Assembly (NCBI GenBank): GCA_038098605.1
Contig: JAZDUA010000610.1
Span: 1-64,000 of the forward strand
Length of the DNA: 64,000 nucleotides
Direction: 5' to 3'
Source of the DNA: Gryllus longicercus
Taxonomy: Eukaryota; Arthropoda; Insecta; Orthoptera; Gryllidae
Every line of letters starts with the position of its first letter. The first letter of the stretch is position 1. A program made the position numbers and the translations under genes. Positions 33,111 through 44,267 of this stretch are shown here, in pieces. The notes under the pieces were generated by a model, which saw only the letters and a program-made list of their open reading frames with translations, did no database searches and was not told the DNA's origin.

Positions 33111-33684
33111 GAGGGGAGAGAGTTTGACACGTGTGAGAAAGCCAATGCGCGCACACTCACGATGCGAGGATGGCAGAGGGAAATCCCAAGATGGCAACAA
33201 GGCGCCCGGGGATGGGGGGCGGAGAGCTGAAGCAACTTTCCCCATGCCTCGACTTAACAGGTCCCCTATTTTTTTTTTTTTAATTCAAAACAAAGAAATA
33301 AAAATACCGCAAACATTTCTAATTGAAATTAACCGCTGAAAGTTGTTTATGAGTTCTTTTTATAGTATGGAATTTTTGTTCGACATAACCCCCCCCCCCC
33401 ATGCACTTCCTTCCCCAGGTCTGCTTTTTCTGAGCGCCCCTGGATGACAACACACACATCCAGCGACGACGCAGTTAAGTAATCGGAATACAGTTCAACG
33501 GCTGAGTCAGTTGTTTCTTAAACAAGTGTAACATTCATTATTCTTTAATACCAGGCATTTGCGAGCAACCGAATTCGGCCAAGCTGAAATGTTTGGGGTG
33601 TAACATGCGGACCAAACGTCTAAGGGTCGTAAGTGCAACCCTGGTGCAAGTGAGATCGGTTCAGAAAACAAAGGAGCCGGTAGA

Positions 33685-33690
<6 letters not shown>
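33111..33690. other. Unassigned interval
   Basis: G-run at 33099-33113, T-run at 33270-33281 and C-run at 33390-33402. GCGCCCCTGG at 33434 resembles one end of MITE D, but the internal words are absent. No gene seen. Confidence 0.45.

Positions 33691-33738
<48 letters not shown>
33691..33738 (+). repeat. (GA)n microsatellite
   Basis: About 24 uninterrupted GA units followed by GCGGGAAAGAGGAAGG purine-rich sequence. Confidence 0.95.
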
Positions 33739-33741
<3 letters not shown>

Positions 33742-34545
33742 GGAAAGAGGAAGGAATAGGGGAGGGAAGGGGGGAAGCAAATGTGCGCGAGTCGCAAGAG
33801 AAAAAGAAAATTGCGGAGAAAAAAAATAGAGGAGGAAAACGTAACGAAGAGAGAATTGAAAGAACGAAAAGGTCAATCAGCGGGGCTTAAGACTGGCTTG
33901 ACAGGCGCAACGTCGAAGCCGCGAGAATTGCGTGTCCTTCCCAGACGGCAAAGTTACAAACCCGTCAACTCGAGCAGTTACAAACCTGTGATTATTATCT
34001 ACCCATTCTGCGAATACGATATCGACAACAGAAATTGAAATTTGAAAAATATTGATGTTGAAAATAAAACATCAATGTTAATACTGTATCGCTCCCAAAC
34101 CATCGAACCACCATGCTTTGAAACTGATTTAATATCCTCCAACAGCTAATGTTAGGGACCCTACCTACGTCTTCTGCGACCGCCTCTACGGGTGCAACAT
34201 ACGAGGGAAGGCGTTGGAAGTCCCAGGGCATCGGGTCGTCTCCCCGGCGAGAGATTGTCTATCAGCGTTCGGGATCTTCCAACATATAATCTGACACTTG
34301 AATGCATATTTTAAATATATTTCATATTTTAAATTTTACGAAATATAATTGGAGCGTACCCAACCACAAACGAAACCATAAAAACCTCGAATTATTGAGC
34401 ACTAAAACCATTGACATCACTGTTAAAAAACATCGCCTGCAAAACATCGATGACATAAAAATATAGACGTTTTGAAAACATCGACTGACCGGGCACGGCA
34501 ACAGCTACGGTCACGTGTCCCGTAACTGTGGTGCATAATTTATAG
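33739..34545. other. AT-rich interval with CATCGATG-type words
   Basis: Contains ATTGATGTTGAAA and AAACATCAATG (34050-34075), then AAACATCGATGACA and GAAAACATCGAC (34451-34487). These resemble the motif amplified at 41.2 kb and may be remnants of the same hAT-like family, but no element ends can be drawn. Confidence 0.4.
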
Positions 34546-34905
34546 TGGCGGTGATCTTCCCCCCGCTGGCTGGCGAGATCCGGCGCCGACCTACCGTCGG
34601 CTAGCGGAGTTTTCCCCAACCAGGTATCTCCCACCAGCGGGGCACCACCCCAGCCTGAACAAACTCTAAGCTCCAAACCCGTCTCCCGGCATGTGTGCTT
34701 GCGTAATGCGTGTTAGTGTAAGGGGGTTGTAAGGGTTGAGGAAAGAACAAGGAAGAGGTAGGAAAGATCGCGCGCGGTTTGGGGCCGGTTTGCTGGAGTA
34801 CTGCTCCAGCATTCGCCTGATGGTGATCGGAAAAAAAGGGGGGAAAAATCGGAAATCTACCGGTCAGAGCAGCCGGCCGCCAGAATGCTCTGCCGGTTTG
34901 ACAAC
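34546..34905 (+). repeat. Interspersed repeat family C, copy 4
   Basis: Very close to C1 over GGCGGTGATCTTCCCCCC, GAGATCCGGCGCCGACCTA and GGCTAGCGGAGTTTTCC. Then the longer family form: CCAACCAGGTATCTCCCACC, GAGGTAGGAAAGATCGCGCG, CTCCAGCATTCGCCTGATGG, GGTCAGAGCAGCCGGCCGCC. The near-identity of C1 and C4 over the first 110 bp suggests recent spread or conversion. Confidence 0.85.
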
Positions 34906-35370
34906 CTCGCCATTATTGGAGCCGCGGGCGCGGAGCGTGGGCGGCGGCGGGCGGGGCGCCCGCAGTGCATTAAAAGCGCCCCGTGGCGCCGAGTGGGACC
35001 TCTGTGCGGAAGCGGCGCGAGGCGCGGGGCGCGGCGCGGCGCGGCGGGGCGGGGCACCCCGTTCTGAATGGCTCCGCGCGCCGCCGCCTTTCTCAATGGG
35101 CCTCCCTGCAAGGCCACCGACTTATCGACCCGCCCGCGCCCGCGCGCTCACTCGCCCGTCCGCCCCGCCCCGCCCTCCCGCCTTCCTCCTTCCCCCTCCA
35201 CGGCACGGCACGGCACGGCACGGCCCGGCCCGGCCCGGCCCGGCCCCGCCCCGCCCTTCCCCTCTATCCGCCCTGCTTAAAGGCGATGTGTCCGCTCGGC
35301 CCGGCCGGACTCCCCCCCCCTTCAACCGGCTGGATTTAGCTCAGCGCCAGCATTGCCGCTCTCCCTGCTG
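34906..35370. promoter_or_regulatory. CpG-rich island between two inverted C repeats
   Basis: Strongly CpG-rich (GCGCGGGGCGCGGCGCGG near 35023; CGGCACGGCACGG and CCCGGCCCGG runs at 35201-35245). Contains CATTAAAAGC (34967) and GCTTAAAGG (35275) as weak TATA-like words. Bounded by repeat C4 on the left and, after a CA tract, by C5 in the opposite orientation on the right. Confidence 0.4.
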
Positions 35371-35398
35371 CGACTGGCTCCGGGAGGAGCAAGGATCT

Positions 35399-35541
35399 CC
35401 ACACACACACGCATACATATACACACACATACACATACATACATACACACACACACATACACACACAAACACATACACACCCATACACACACAAACACAT
35501 ACACACACAAACACACACACAAACACATACATACACACACG
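35399..35541. repeat. (CA)n/(CATA)n microsatellite
   Basis: CACACA interspersed with CATA and CAAA over about 140 bp. Alternating purine-pyrimidine for most of its length. Confidence 0.95.
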
Positions 35542-35544
35542 CGG

Positions 35545-35850
35545 TGACGGCTCTTTGATACGCTCTTTACAGATAGGTCAAATTGAGCTGCTATCTGGAG
35601 AAGATTTCTCTCGGCCAGATGCTCTGATTGCTACTTTTCCTTTGTTTCTCCAGGCGAATGTCGGAGCAATACTCTCACAAACTAGTCACTCACTGCGCGC
35701 GATCTTTCCTTCCTCTTCCTTGTCCTACCCTCACCCCTCGCTGCCAAATATACTAACATGCACACACTACCACACGACGTCGGGAGCTTAGAGCTTCTTC
35801 CGGCTGCGGGTGGTGCCCTATTTGGACGAGATATCAGGAGGGGGGGGGTA
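35545..35850 (-). repeat. Interspersed repeat family C, copy 5
   Basis: On the minus strand: GGCACCACCCGCAGCCGGAA, GCTCTAAGCTCCCGAC, AGGACAAGGAAGAGGAAGGA, AAGATCGCGCGC, CCGACATTCGCCTGG, ATCAGAGCATCTGGCCG. The family start (GGGCGCGTCAA and the GGCGAGATCCGG part) is missing. Lies about 640 bp from C4, facing it. Confidence 0.8.
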
Positions 35851-35939
35851 TCTCGCGCTCGTCAAGTGTACGCCGGCACCTGATCTCAACGTCCAGGAGG
35901 AGGAAAAACAAAACACCGTCTCCTCGCACGATAAAACAT

Positions 35940-36292
35940 TGAATTGAATTGAATTTGCCTTATTTTACGTGGCGAGACTCGGGCCATCAGGCCCGCTCTT
36001 CCGTCTGACCACGCAAATTTCGCTACGCTCCTTTCATCAACTAGCAGAGAAAGGAAGTATTTCTTGGGCGAGAAACAGGCGATTTGAATTTAGCTCAGAG
36101 GCTACGTCATTTAGGCTTGAGGATCTTTTACATGCAAGTAAATTACTAACATGGGGCAGCCGACTTAATTTCCCCTCCGAAGGAAGGCGTACGAAGGATT
36201 TTTTCGCCCTGAAAAATCCACGGCTTCGATCGGGTTTGAACCCGCCAACTTGGGTACAACAGTCCGAAACACTAACCGTTACACCATCGCCG
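35940..36292 (-). mobile_element. tRNA-derived SINE S1, copy d (full length)
   Basis: Minus strand: head GGCGATGGTGTAACGGTTAG (box A), box B GGGTTCAAACCC (36234-36245), the full S1 body and the 3' end TCTCGCCACGTAAAATAAGG, followed by a (CAATT)n tail (35940-35955 on plus as GAATTGAATTGAATT). Body words match S1c nearly base for base. It abuts MITE B4 at its 5' end. Confidence 0.9.
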
Positions 36293-36298
36293 CAAATT

Positions 36299-36438
36299 TA
36301 TTTAACTGTGCACTTGACGTAAATCATCTGTTCATTCAATCGGGAGCTTCAACGTCCCACAAGTGACGTCACTGTAGCGTTATTTAAGCTCCCAATTGGA
36401 TGCAACTGTAACAGCTGATCGAGTGCACGACTGAATAA
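36299..36438. mobile_element. MITE family B, copy 4 (most complete)
   Basis: Outer arms GTGCACTTGACGTAAATCAT and GTAACAGCTGATCGAGTGCA pair imperfectly. Inner arms CAATCGGGAGCTTCAACGT and TTAAGCTCCCAATTGGATG pair well. Centre carries TGACGTCACTGTAG (TGACGTCA at 36364-36371). About 140 bp, nearly all in one inverted repeat. Confidence 0.88.
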
Positions 36439-36469
36439 CTACTATAGGTTGGGCCTTTTAACTCCCATT

Positions 36470-36795
36470 CGAGTGCGCGCTCTCCTGTAGCACCTTCTTA
36501 CGAGAACTAAAACACGCACTGCTGCCAACGATACTTCAAACGAGCGCGGCTGCTGCGTGGGTTCGCGAGACGCAAGCAGGTGCGTAATGTTACAAAAGAC
36601 AGCGTCGATGTTCGCGCTTTCTTATATGTAAATACTATGGATAATTGAACATTCAGAAGACACTTTTTGTATATTTCACGAATTGGCCATTTTTTTTATG
36701 GGCGGAAGTCGGCGAGTCTAACCTCCAACACCAGCGCCTCGTATCGTAGCACCTCCTTCACAGCTTTGTCCCCGGTTTCGATGGAGAGTTCAAAT
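36470..36795 (+). repeat. Dispersed duplicated segment F, copy 2
   Basis: Counterpart of 26641-27012: GCACCTTCTTACGAGAACTA, ACTGCTGCCAACG, GCGTGGGTTCGCGAGACGCAA, ATGTTCGCGCTTTC, GAGTCTAACC, CAGCTTTGTCCCCGGTTTCG and ATGGAGAG. Moderately diverged with indels. Follows MITE B4 by about 30 bp. Confidence 0.7.
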
Positions 36796-36960
36796 GCCTT
36801 GAACTCTCCCCTTCGCGCCTTCCCTCCCCCGAAGCCGCTCGGACCCAGCCCTCCTCCACAGGGCCACGCCCCTTTTCGGCTCGCCCCACCCGCCCTCGGC
36901 ACCCGGCTTCTCTCTCGGCACGGGTCGCATTCATTATCGAATTCCTCCAGCCCCGCGCCT
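36796..36960. promoter_or_regulatory. Small C-rich/CpG-moderate patch
   Basis: About 165 bp of C-rich sequence (CCCTCCCCCGAAGCC, CGCCCCTTTTCGG). Similar composition follows segment F in copy 1 (27003-27100), so it may belong to the duplicated unit and not be a promoter. Confidence 0.25.
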
Positions 36961-38302
36961 ATTACGAGTACGGCGGGCGTAATGGAGCGTAGAATAGCTG
37001 GCTGGTTTTTACGCTTAAAAACCGCACACGGCTCACGTTCAAGGCTGTCTTCTCAATTCAAAATTCATTCAGGGAACTAATGAACTCTAAAAACTGCTAG
37101 GGTCGGTAGAAAAAGGTATGTATCTGAACTGAAATTAATTATTCCCAATGAGAAATGTTGAAAGGAAATTAGCAACACCAATGTCTACCTACTCTACCAG
37201 TATTCAGTGGAGAGATCAATTAGTCAAAAAAAAAAAAAAAATTCCTTCTCACCAACAGAATATAGTTAGATTATATTTCAGAATCAAAGTACTTTTTTTC
37301 AAATCATACTTCTGCAAAACGAACATGATTAAGAATATCATTTATATAATTTAAAATTATAATTTATAAACTTCCGGGGGATTATTTAATTTCTTCTAAA
37401 GATGCTACACAATATAAAACATTAATATTGTGACTTCATGTCCTCTTTTCTGAAGATCGAAAAAAAGGTGGTTTAATTGCAATCGCTTTGACATCCACAT
37501 ACAATGAATTTAATATATCTACGTACTAGGTGTTCACAACATGAAGATATCATTTTAAGGATTTAAAATTCATTAAACAGCCGTCCCAAAATATTAGAAC
37601 AATATTTTAAAAAAATGTGCGTGTTCAAGGCCTGGGGAGGGGAAGGTGTTCCCGCAATGAAACAGAGAGCCTGATTTATGATTTTAAATTTAATTTTAAA
37701 TTGTCATAAAAATAAAGTGGCGTTTCATAACAAGAATAATATGTGAACAATTATAGTATTAAAAATCATGACCAACAATCTATTAAAAAAATTAAAAAAA
37801 ATATAAAAAAAATAAATAAAATTAAAAAAAGCGTTTACATTGGAAGAATAATTTAATCCTTCTCCATGATCTTGCGGCAGCAATTGGATTCGTTTCGGGC
37901 ACGTCAAGGAATAAACGCCCACGTGATGGGCACCAACGAACCGTTGCTCACGTTGCGGCCGCTATTTAAGAGGCTGGTTGCGTGGAACCCACCCCTCCGT
38001 GACATTTGCCACAGCATAGTTGTGGAGGGAACCGCGGGACCAGGTCCAAGATTGCTACTTTTGTTTAACGAAACAAACGGGAATCTCAAGTAAAGCAAAA
38101 GACAGTTTCTTAACAAGTGATACAAAAAACAAATTTGGAATGTGCAATGCGCCCAATTCCACATTCTCATTCACTCCCATATCCAAAAATCACCAACGGA
38201 ATGGGCACTAGAAGATTAATCAGACGACGGTAGTGAAAATCTGCGTGTAATCAAGAACTTCTGATCGCGATGATCATGTTGTTTACACGCTATCTGCAGC
38301 AG
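36961..38302. other. AT-rich interval, no gene seen
   Basis: A-runs at 37226-37241 and 37790-37830. GTTTCGGGCACGTCAAGG at 37894 faintly recalls the start of repeat C, but no further C words follow. No gene recognised. Confidence 0.45.
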
Positions 38303-38305
38303 TTA

Positions 38306-38748
38306 AGGCTCATTCACAATGCAAACATACACATAAGCATGGGATTAACATAAAAGTTAGGATTACGTCCATAAGCGGACTCGTTCACAATGCGTTCGCA
38401 TAAGCATAAAACGTAAGACGTTAACTTAAAAGCTTGCAAGCTTCTGTGCCTATGCTTAAGTAAGACATAAGAAATGAACTAATCACAGAACGGTAACGCA
38501 AAATCGAGAAACGAAATTGGAGCGAAGTCAATAGAAGAACTAACGCCATATGGGTCATAGTCGTTGGGTCGATATCTTGAAAACGATTCTCACATCCAAC
38601 CAGAAAGTCTCACAGCCAATAGAAACTTACTTTGCTTACGTTTATGTTAGGCATTGTGAATACTTCAGTCTATCGCTTGTGTTCATTTTTATGTCTATAC
38701 GATATGCTTATGTTTACATAATGTAAATTTTGCATAATGAATGGGCCT
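38306..38748. mobile_element. PIF/Harbinger-like MITE, 443 bp
   Basis: Terminal inverted repeats AGGCTCATTCACAATGCAAA (left) and, on the complement of the right end, AGGCCCATTCATTATGCAAA. Both are followed by ACATAAGCAT-type words. TTA lies directly outside both ends (38303-38305 and 38749-38751), the 3-bp target duplication expected of PIF/Harbinger. Subterminal CACAATGC words recur internally (38394 plus; GCATTGTG near 38652). No transposase ORF, so non-autonomous. Confidence 0.8.
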
Positions 38749-38751
38749 TTA

Positions 38752-40154
38752 CAACCGCAGCCATTGTCGCGCTTATCTACATTTTTGAATGAGCCTAACT
38801 TGGATCTCGTGGATTTCTTCCCACCTAATCTTTAAGAAGCGAGTGACGAATACAGGAGCGATTTCACCAACACTCCAAGGGAAAGACGATATAAGGGAAG
38901 ATTGTCACCAAACCTTTTGGCGGATTACTGCTGGACACTCCTACAAGAAGCTTCACCATCCTTCCTCAGAGAAAGTTTTCAAGAAAAGTTGCTAGTTTGT
39001 AGGTACATTTCAATCTTTATTTAGCTTTCTCGTACTGCTTTCATTTTCTGATTTGCGATACAAACAATTAATTATACCATTTATTTCTACAACTTTTTGT
39101 AATAAAAATAGTATAATCTGTAAATAAATCAACTACAGATTCTTCCTGTTTTGTTACCGAGTCATTTCGAAGATTTTCGAAAGTGTTACATGTGGCGTAT
39201 GTTTTCCAGATAAAATGGTACGTGATGGAACATTTCTGATTTCATTTTTGCAATCAGCGTTCCTTACTAAATCATTTATCATTTAAATCATTTAGTAATG
39301 AACACTTACTTGCTACTCGCGGCAAGATAGAATTTTCAAACTTCTTGACACGTGTAATTGCATCCATAAATACTTTCTTAAACAAATATGTCACAAACTT
39401 TAAGAAAATTGTTATTTTGAGTTTTCAACACTTCCATCGATGCACCGACAACAGTACTTTGTCCGTATTACAAATGTAATAATTTCAGAACAACTACTTC
39501 AGAAGGTTCAGAGAAAAAAACAAACCTTAGTCTCCTCGTCATTAAGTTTTTTCGTAACAAGCTTTACAGTTAAATGTACACAAACGACAAAGAAACGCAA
39601 CTGCTCTCCAAAACGAGGGAAAGTAAATAAAAACATTAAAATACTGCACTGAAGGTACATGCATCGTCTGAAACGAAACTTCCTCACAAATTTAAATAAA
39701 ACGCAGCTTTGTAGATGAAATACTTACAAAGTAATGCTCATTAAAAACTTTCCGTGTCACACTCGGCAGTCATTTTGACAAACACCTTCAACACTTTTAA
39801 AGGCTTGTTCTGTTAGAAGTAACATAATAAATTTTATGAACATGCCTACAAAAATTATGTTTTTAACTAATACTAAAAGAAAAAAGGGTCCAAAATAATT
39901 GGATTTTTCATGTTGACTTCCCTTAAAATAAGAAATGAAATTAAGACTTTCGTCGATATTAAAACGGTTATCGCTCGAGACCGTTCATTTGCACTGTGAG
40001 GAAAAGTCCCTGGAGCGGTATGTCGCCCACAAGTATCAGAATAACTATGCCCCTACAATCATGAGTTGCACTAGCCACTCAACGACAGAGGGATTTCGAG
40101 AGAAACGGAACACCGTACGCAAGAACGATGAGTAATCTTCACATATGTACAAAA

Positions 40155-40194
<40 letters not shown>

Positions 40195-41174
40195 ACACAC
40201 TACGTCACTTCCTTACACTCCTTCCTTTGCGTGCTCTGATAAAAACGTATTTGGCGACGCAACATGAAGCAAAATATCATTTGGAACAGCAAAGTCTCTT
40301 AGGATGTTCTATCAGATGCAGATTGAGAGTAACTTCTAGAATCAGTTCCGGTGAATTTTTGCCCCATTTTACAGTCTTGTCAACAGTCTTAAAACAGATG
40401 AGGCCCACGACAACTCGTCAAAAAAAATATTCATTTAACTAAAACCATACAAAGAGGAACCTTGAAACAGTCACCTTAGATGTGATGAATTGACCAAACC
40501 TTTTCAATAATATCTTTAAAAAAATAACAAACAAGCAGATAGAATTGCAATTACTAATAAATGAAATGGAAAACATAAAAACGTTTTGTGATGCATTGCA
40601 ATACAATCAAAACACACTTTCAGTATCAATACATCTATACATTTCAAGAAATATACCGATTTATCAAAACAATACAAAACATACAAACTTGACATCCTTA
40701 TAATGGCACTTCCACATTCGGGATACTTCTCTTATGTAAGAATGCACAAGAATCATACTTGCAAATCGTGTACCAATGCAAATAAGCTTTCTATAACTCA
40801 GAAACGAAAATGGCTATTTTTCAAGTATTGCTAATCTTACGATTTTTAAAATTTATTTTTAATTTTTTTTTTATGTTCAACTTATACTCACCTTTCAACT
40901 ATTTATAGTTAAAATGACGGGAAAGGGATTCTGGAACTGAAGAAAACGTGCGCAGATAATCTTTTCTCCCCTACGTCACATACAGTTTTTACTGTTTTTT
41001 TTACTGAATAAATCTAAATCTATCTCCTCTATAACAAGTGCCGAGAACCCCAAGGGACAAGGAAGCTGACAGCAACCGCGGCTGCCCTGAGCCACCTCAA
41101 CCGCTGTACGCCAAGAACCGCCAGGCATCCCACACGTCGAGACGCGCGGACGCGTCCATTACGAGGCACCAGCA
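38752..41174. other. AT-rich interval, no gene seen
   Basis: The only clear feature is a CA microsatellite at 40147-40201. No ORF has a recognisable domain. Confidence 0.5.
40147..40201. repeat. (AC)n microsatellite
   Basis: About 26 AC units with one T interruption near 40190. Confidence 0.95.
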
Positions 41175-41182
41175 GCTGGAAG

Positions 41183-42064
41183 TAGTGACGCGACATCGAT
41201 GTCGACGTTTTCAAAAAAAAATATCGATGTTTCAAACATCGATGTATTGAATCCGATGTTTCAAACATCGATGTACTGAATCCGATGTTTCAAACATCGA
41301 TGTATTGAATCCGATGTTTCAAACATCGATGTATTGAATCCGATGTTTCAAACATCGATGTATTGAATCCGATGTTTCAAACATCGATGTATTGAATCCG
41401 ATGTTTCAAACATCGATGTATTGAATCCGATGTTTCAAACATCGATGTATTGAATCCGATGTTTCAAACATCGATGTATTGAATCCGATGTTTCAAACAT
41501 CGATGTATTGAATCCGATGTTTCAAACATCGATGTATTGAATCCGATGTTTCAAACATCGATGTATTGAATCCGATGTTTTAAACATCGATGTATTGAAT
41601 CCGATGTTTTTTGATCATCAATGTTTTGGGTTCGATATTTTTACGTTTTCAGTGTTTTATTTGTGGATGAAAGATGCTCATAATCTCACGTTTGTAAAAG
41701 TTGAAATCAGAAACAATAACTGATGGTACAAATATCTGTTTATATTTGGCTGAAACGAACACTGTTCGATTTTCATCGAGCAGACTACCATCCTTTGCTC
41801 GAGATGATTCTGATTGCTTGGTATTTCGTTTGTCTTTCCTATATTTCGCACGTAGAGAGACTTTGTACAACTTCGTTTTCAGTTCAATTTTAACTACAAA
41901 ATAATAAGCCTGACCATTGTCAAATTAAATTTTGTTGCGCACGAATTTAAAGTTAGAGGTTACTACACCAACTGTAAAACCTCTATGGTTTTTGGTCAAT
42001 GTACGTTTTGATTTCCAACACCGATGTTTGCCAACATCGATGTTTTCTTGATGTCGCATCACTA
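41183..42064. mobile_element. hAT-like non-autonomous element, 882 bp, with internal satellite
   Basis: The left end TAGTGACGCGACATC and the complement of the right end TAGTGATGCGACATC agree at 14 of 15 positions. Immediately outside lie GCTGGAAG (41175-41182) and GCTGGCTG (42065-42072), six of eight identical, fitting the 8-bp target duplication of hAT transposons. The TAGTG-type terminus also fits hAT. The interior holds a 13-unit 29-bp array and about 430 bp of AT-rich non-coding sequence. No transposase. Confidence 0.75.
41226..41610. repeat. 29-bp palindromic tandem array, 13 units
   Basis: Each unit contains GATGTTTCAAACATC, a perfect 7-bp inverted repeat around one C, and ACATCGATGT, a perfect 10-bp palindrome, joined by ATTGAATCC. 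Units start at 41226 and every 29 bp after that. The first spacer has ACTGAATCC and the last units have GATGTTTTAAACATC and GATGTTTTTTGATCATC; the middle units are identical. It lies inside the hAT-like element. Confidence 0.97.
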
Positions 42065-42072
42065 GCTGGCTG

Positions 42073-44267
42073 GGGGGCGACGGTCGGAACGTTGCGCAAC
42101 AGTCGAAACGGAGCCGCCGAGAGCAGAAGACGCGGCGGCGAAAAGCGAAACTCACCACTCGCCACACGCCCGAGCAGAAACTGCAACTCACCTGCAACAA
42201 CAAACATCACGTGGTTTAGGCCAACCCCGCAAGCACCGCGCAGAGAAAAATGCATTCAGGAGGGGAAAGCATTGAAAGCGCAAGTCGTGGCGTACATACT
42301 GTCCGAATAATATTTCTGCCTCTACTCGACAGCTGGGGTGGGGATGGGGCTATGTTGCCAATTGCTCGGCCGGCAGATACGCAGTCGTGTGGTCGTTCTT
42401 GCGACACGACAGCACGAGATCACGACAGCAGCAAGAAACTAACCTCAATACGAGCACACAACAGTAGTCATCAAAGAACCGCTCACATGATGCATATCCA
42501 AAAAAATGATGGCGCTTTTAAACTTACATATGCTTCGCGCTATGAGATTTCAGTTTTTTTTTTCCTCTTAATAAATATCGGCAACTCTGCAGTAGCATAA
42601 TTTGAAGCCTCTGATTGGATAACGGAACCCCCTCTCCCCGGACAGCCGGGAGCTATGAAGTAGACAGAAATATTATCCGTAGTATACATGCGAGCTCGAG
42701 TTTTCCTAGATTGCAAACATATAAAAATTGAATTACTACCGAAATTAATCTACTTACTGGAAACCCGTCAAAACGTCGGTAATTGACTGAGAAGAAATCT
42801 ATAGAAGTGACACTCGTAGATCGATTAAAAAAACTCCCTAAGTTCGCTTCGCTACAAATAACCCCCTATTCATTCACAAGTTTGCCCACGACAAACGGCG
42901 AAAAGATAGTTTTCGGTAGTTCGGTTGCAACCTACAAATATCTGCAGATAAAAATTCATTTTATAAACTTTATTAATAAGTGTATGACCTACAAATCTGG
43001 TTGACAAGAGCAAGTGATAATACATCTAGAGTACACTAACTTTCTTTAAGAAAGAAACAAAAAATAAAGAAATTTAGTTCAATAGCTCAAACAACTTTCT
43101 AAGCGAGAACTAAGTGTTTTAAAATAAAATATGGACTATTCTGATTAAAAAATTAACTTCATGAAATGAAATGAACAGACCAATTTTTCCCAAATAAATT
43201 TAACTTTTCCAACTAAACGTTTCAAACCATGAAATATGTATTAGTCACACTGATTAATCTTCTCTCTGAAGTGGCACAAGTGCATGCGTAACATAATACT
43301 AGAAAAATTAATATATGTGTACACGTAATATACGAATTCAAGTAAAATGCACAGTAGATGCATATTACTAAATTGCATTCATTACACAAAATTACATTGT
43401 GTCATTTCAAAAATCAAGAATGTTTATTTTCAGTTTAAGAATTGTAAACAAAAATGTAACAAAAAAATATGGGTATGATCAACCCCCAAGTAGAAAACTT
43501 TCAGAAACTTTTAATCATTCAACATTTACAGCATCAACGAATGCAGCTGAATTCATAGCGTGCACGAGAAATTTCCAAGACTATAAACCCCGAACAACTA
43601 ATACTAAATTCCAATGATCAACAGCGTCGAAAGAGATCAACCAGATTCGCCGCTTTTTTTTCAACCTAATCCAGTTTGCACGTTTTTTGTTTGTTTTTTC
43701 GCCTTCAGTAATTATCTTAGCGAACTTATTTTCACTTTATACTTCGGAAGCTCATCGTGTTTTGTTTTGTGCTTTCTCATTACGAACTTAATATTTTCAG
43801 GCAATATTAGGAGAAGCTTTTCACAGAATCGTGCTGTAATATTCACCAGGGAGATTTTTCTTTCATCGCGCGAGATACGTGGCGTAACTTTTGAGTTTCC
43901 TCTGGTCAGTTTACAGCTTCCGAGCAGCCCTCTTCGAGGGAGAATTAATCCGATGTTAGCCCGAGGAATATGGACAAAAGTCGGATATTTATTCATAGAG
44001 TCTTGTAAAGGAATGAATTCTATTTTATCTGCAGTACCTACAGTAAAAAGGACGTAATATTATTTATATCCCCGCCTCGTCATTCCAACGCGAGTTATTA
44101 AGCAAATAAGGAATGATGAGACTGAATATAATACAGAAACCTAAGGAGTATCGTACAGATCCACGATACCTTATTAATGATGAATAAATACAACTTTGTC
44201 ATCTAGTAAAATAAACTCAAAGTGACAAAGAATTGACTCTCCCAAAATGCTATTTCCTTTCGTTGCT

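Noticed and set aside
33340..33440. Fourth copy of MITE family D
   Set aside because: Only the end word GCGCCCCTGG and a C-run match; the diagnostic internal blocks are absent.
36667..37080. 137-codon ORF as a gene
   Set aside because: Overlaps duplicated segment F and a C-rich patch; Ser/Pro-rich by composition and not conserved as a frame in copy F1.
41226..41610. CRISPR array
   Set aside because: Units are strictly contiguous with no unique spacers, they lie inside a transposon-like element, and the genome is clearly eukaryotic.
42605..42665. Sixth copy of MITE family B
   Set aside because: Only CTGATTGGATAACGG and GGGAGCTATGAAG resemble the family; order and spacing do not fit and arms do not pair.
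43614..44057. 147-codon ORF as a gene
   Set aside because: No recognised domain, Phe/Leu/Ser-rich AT-driven composition, overlapped by an opposite ORF of 94 codons, and no promoter or splice context.
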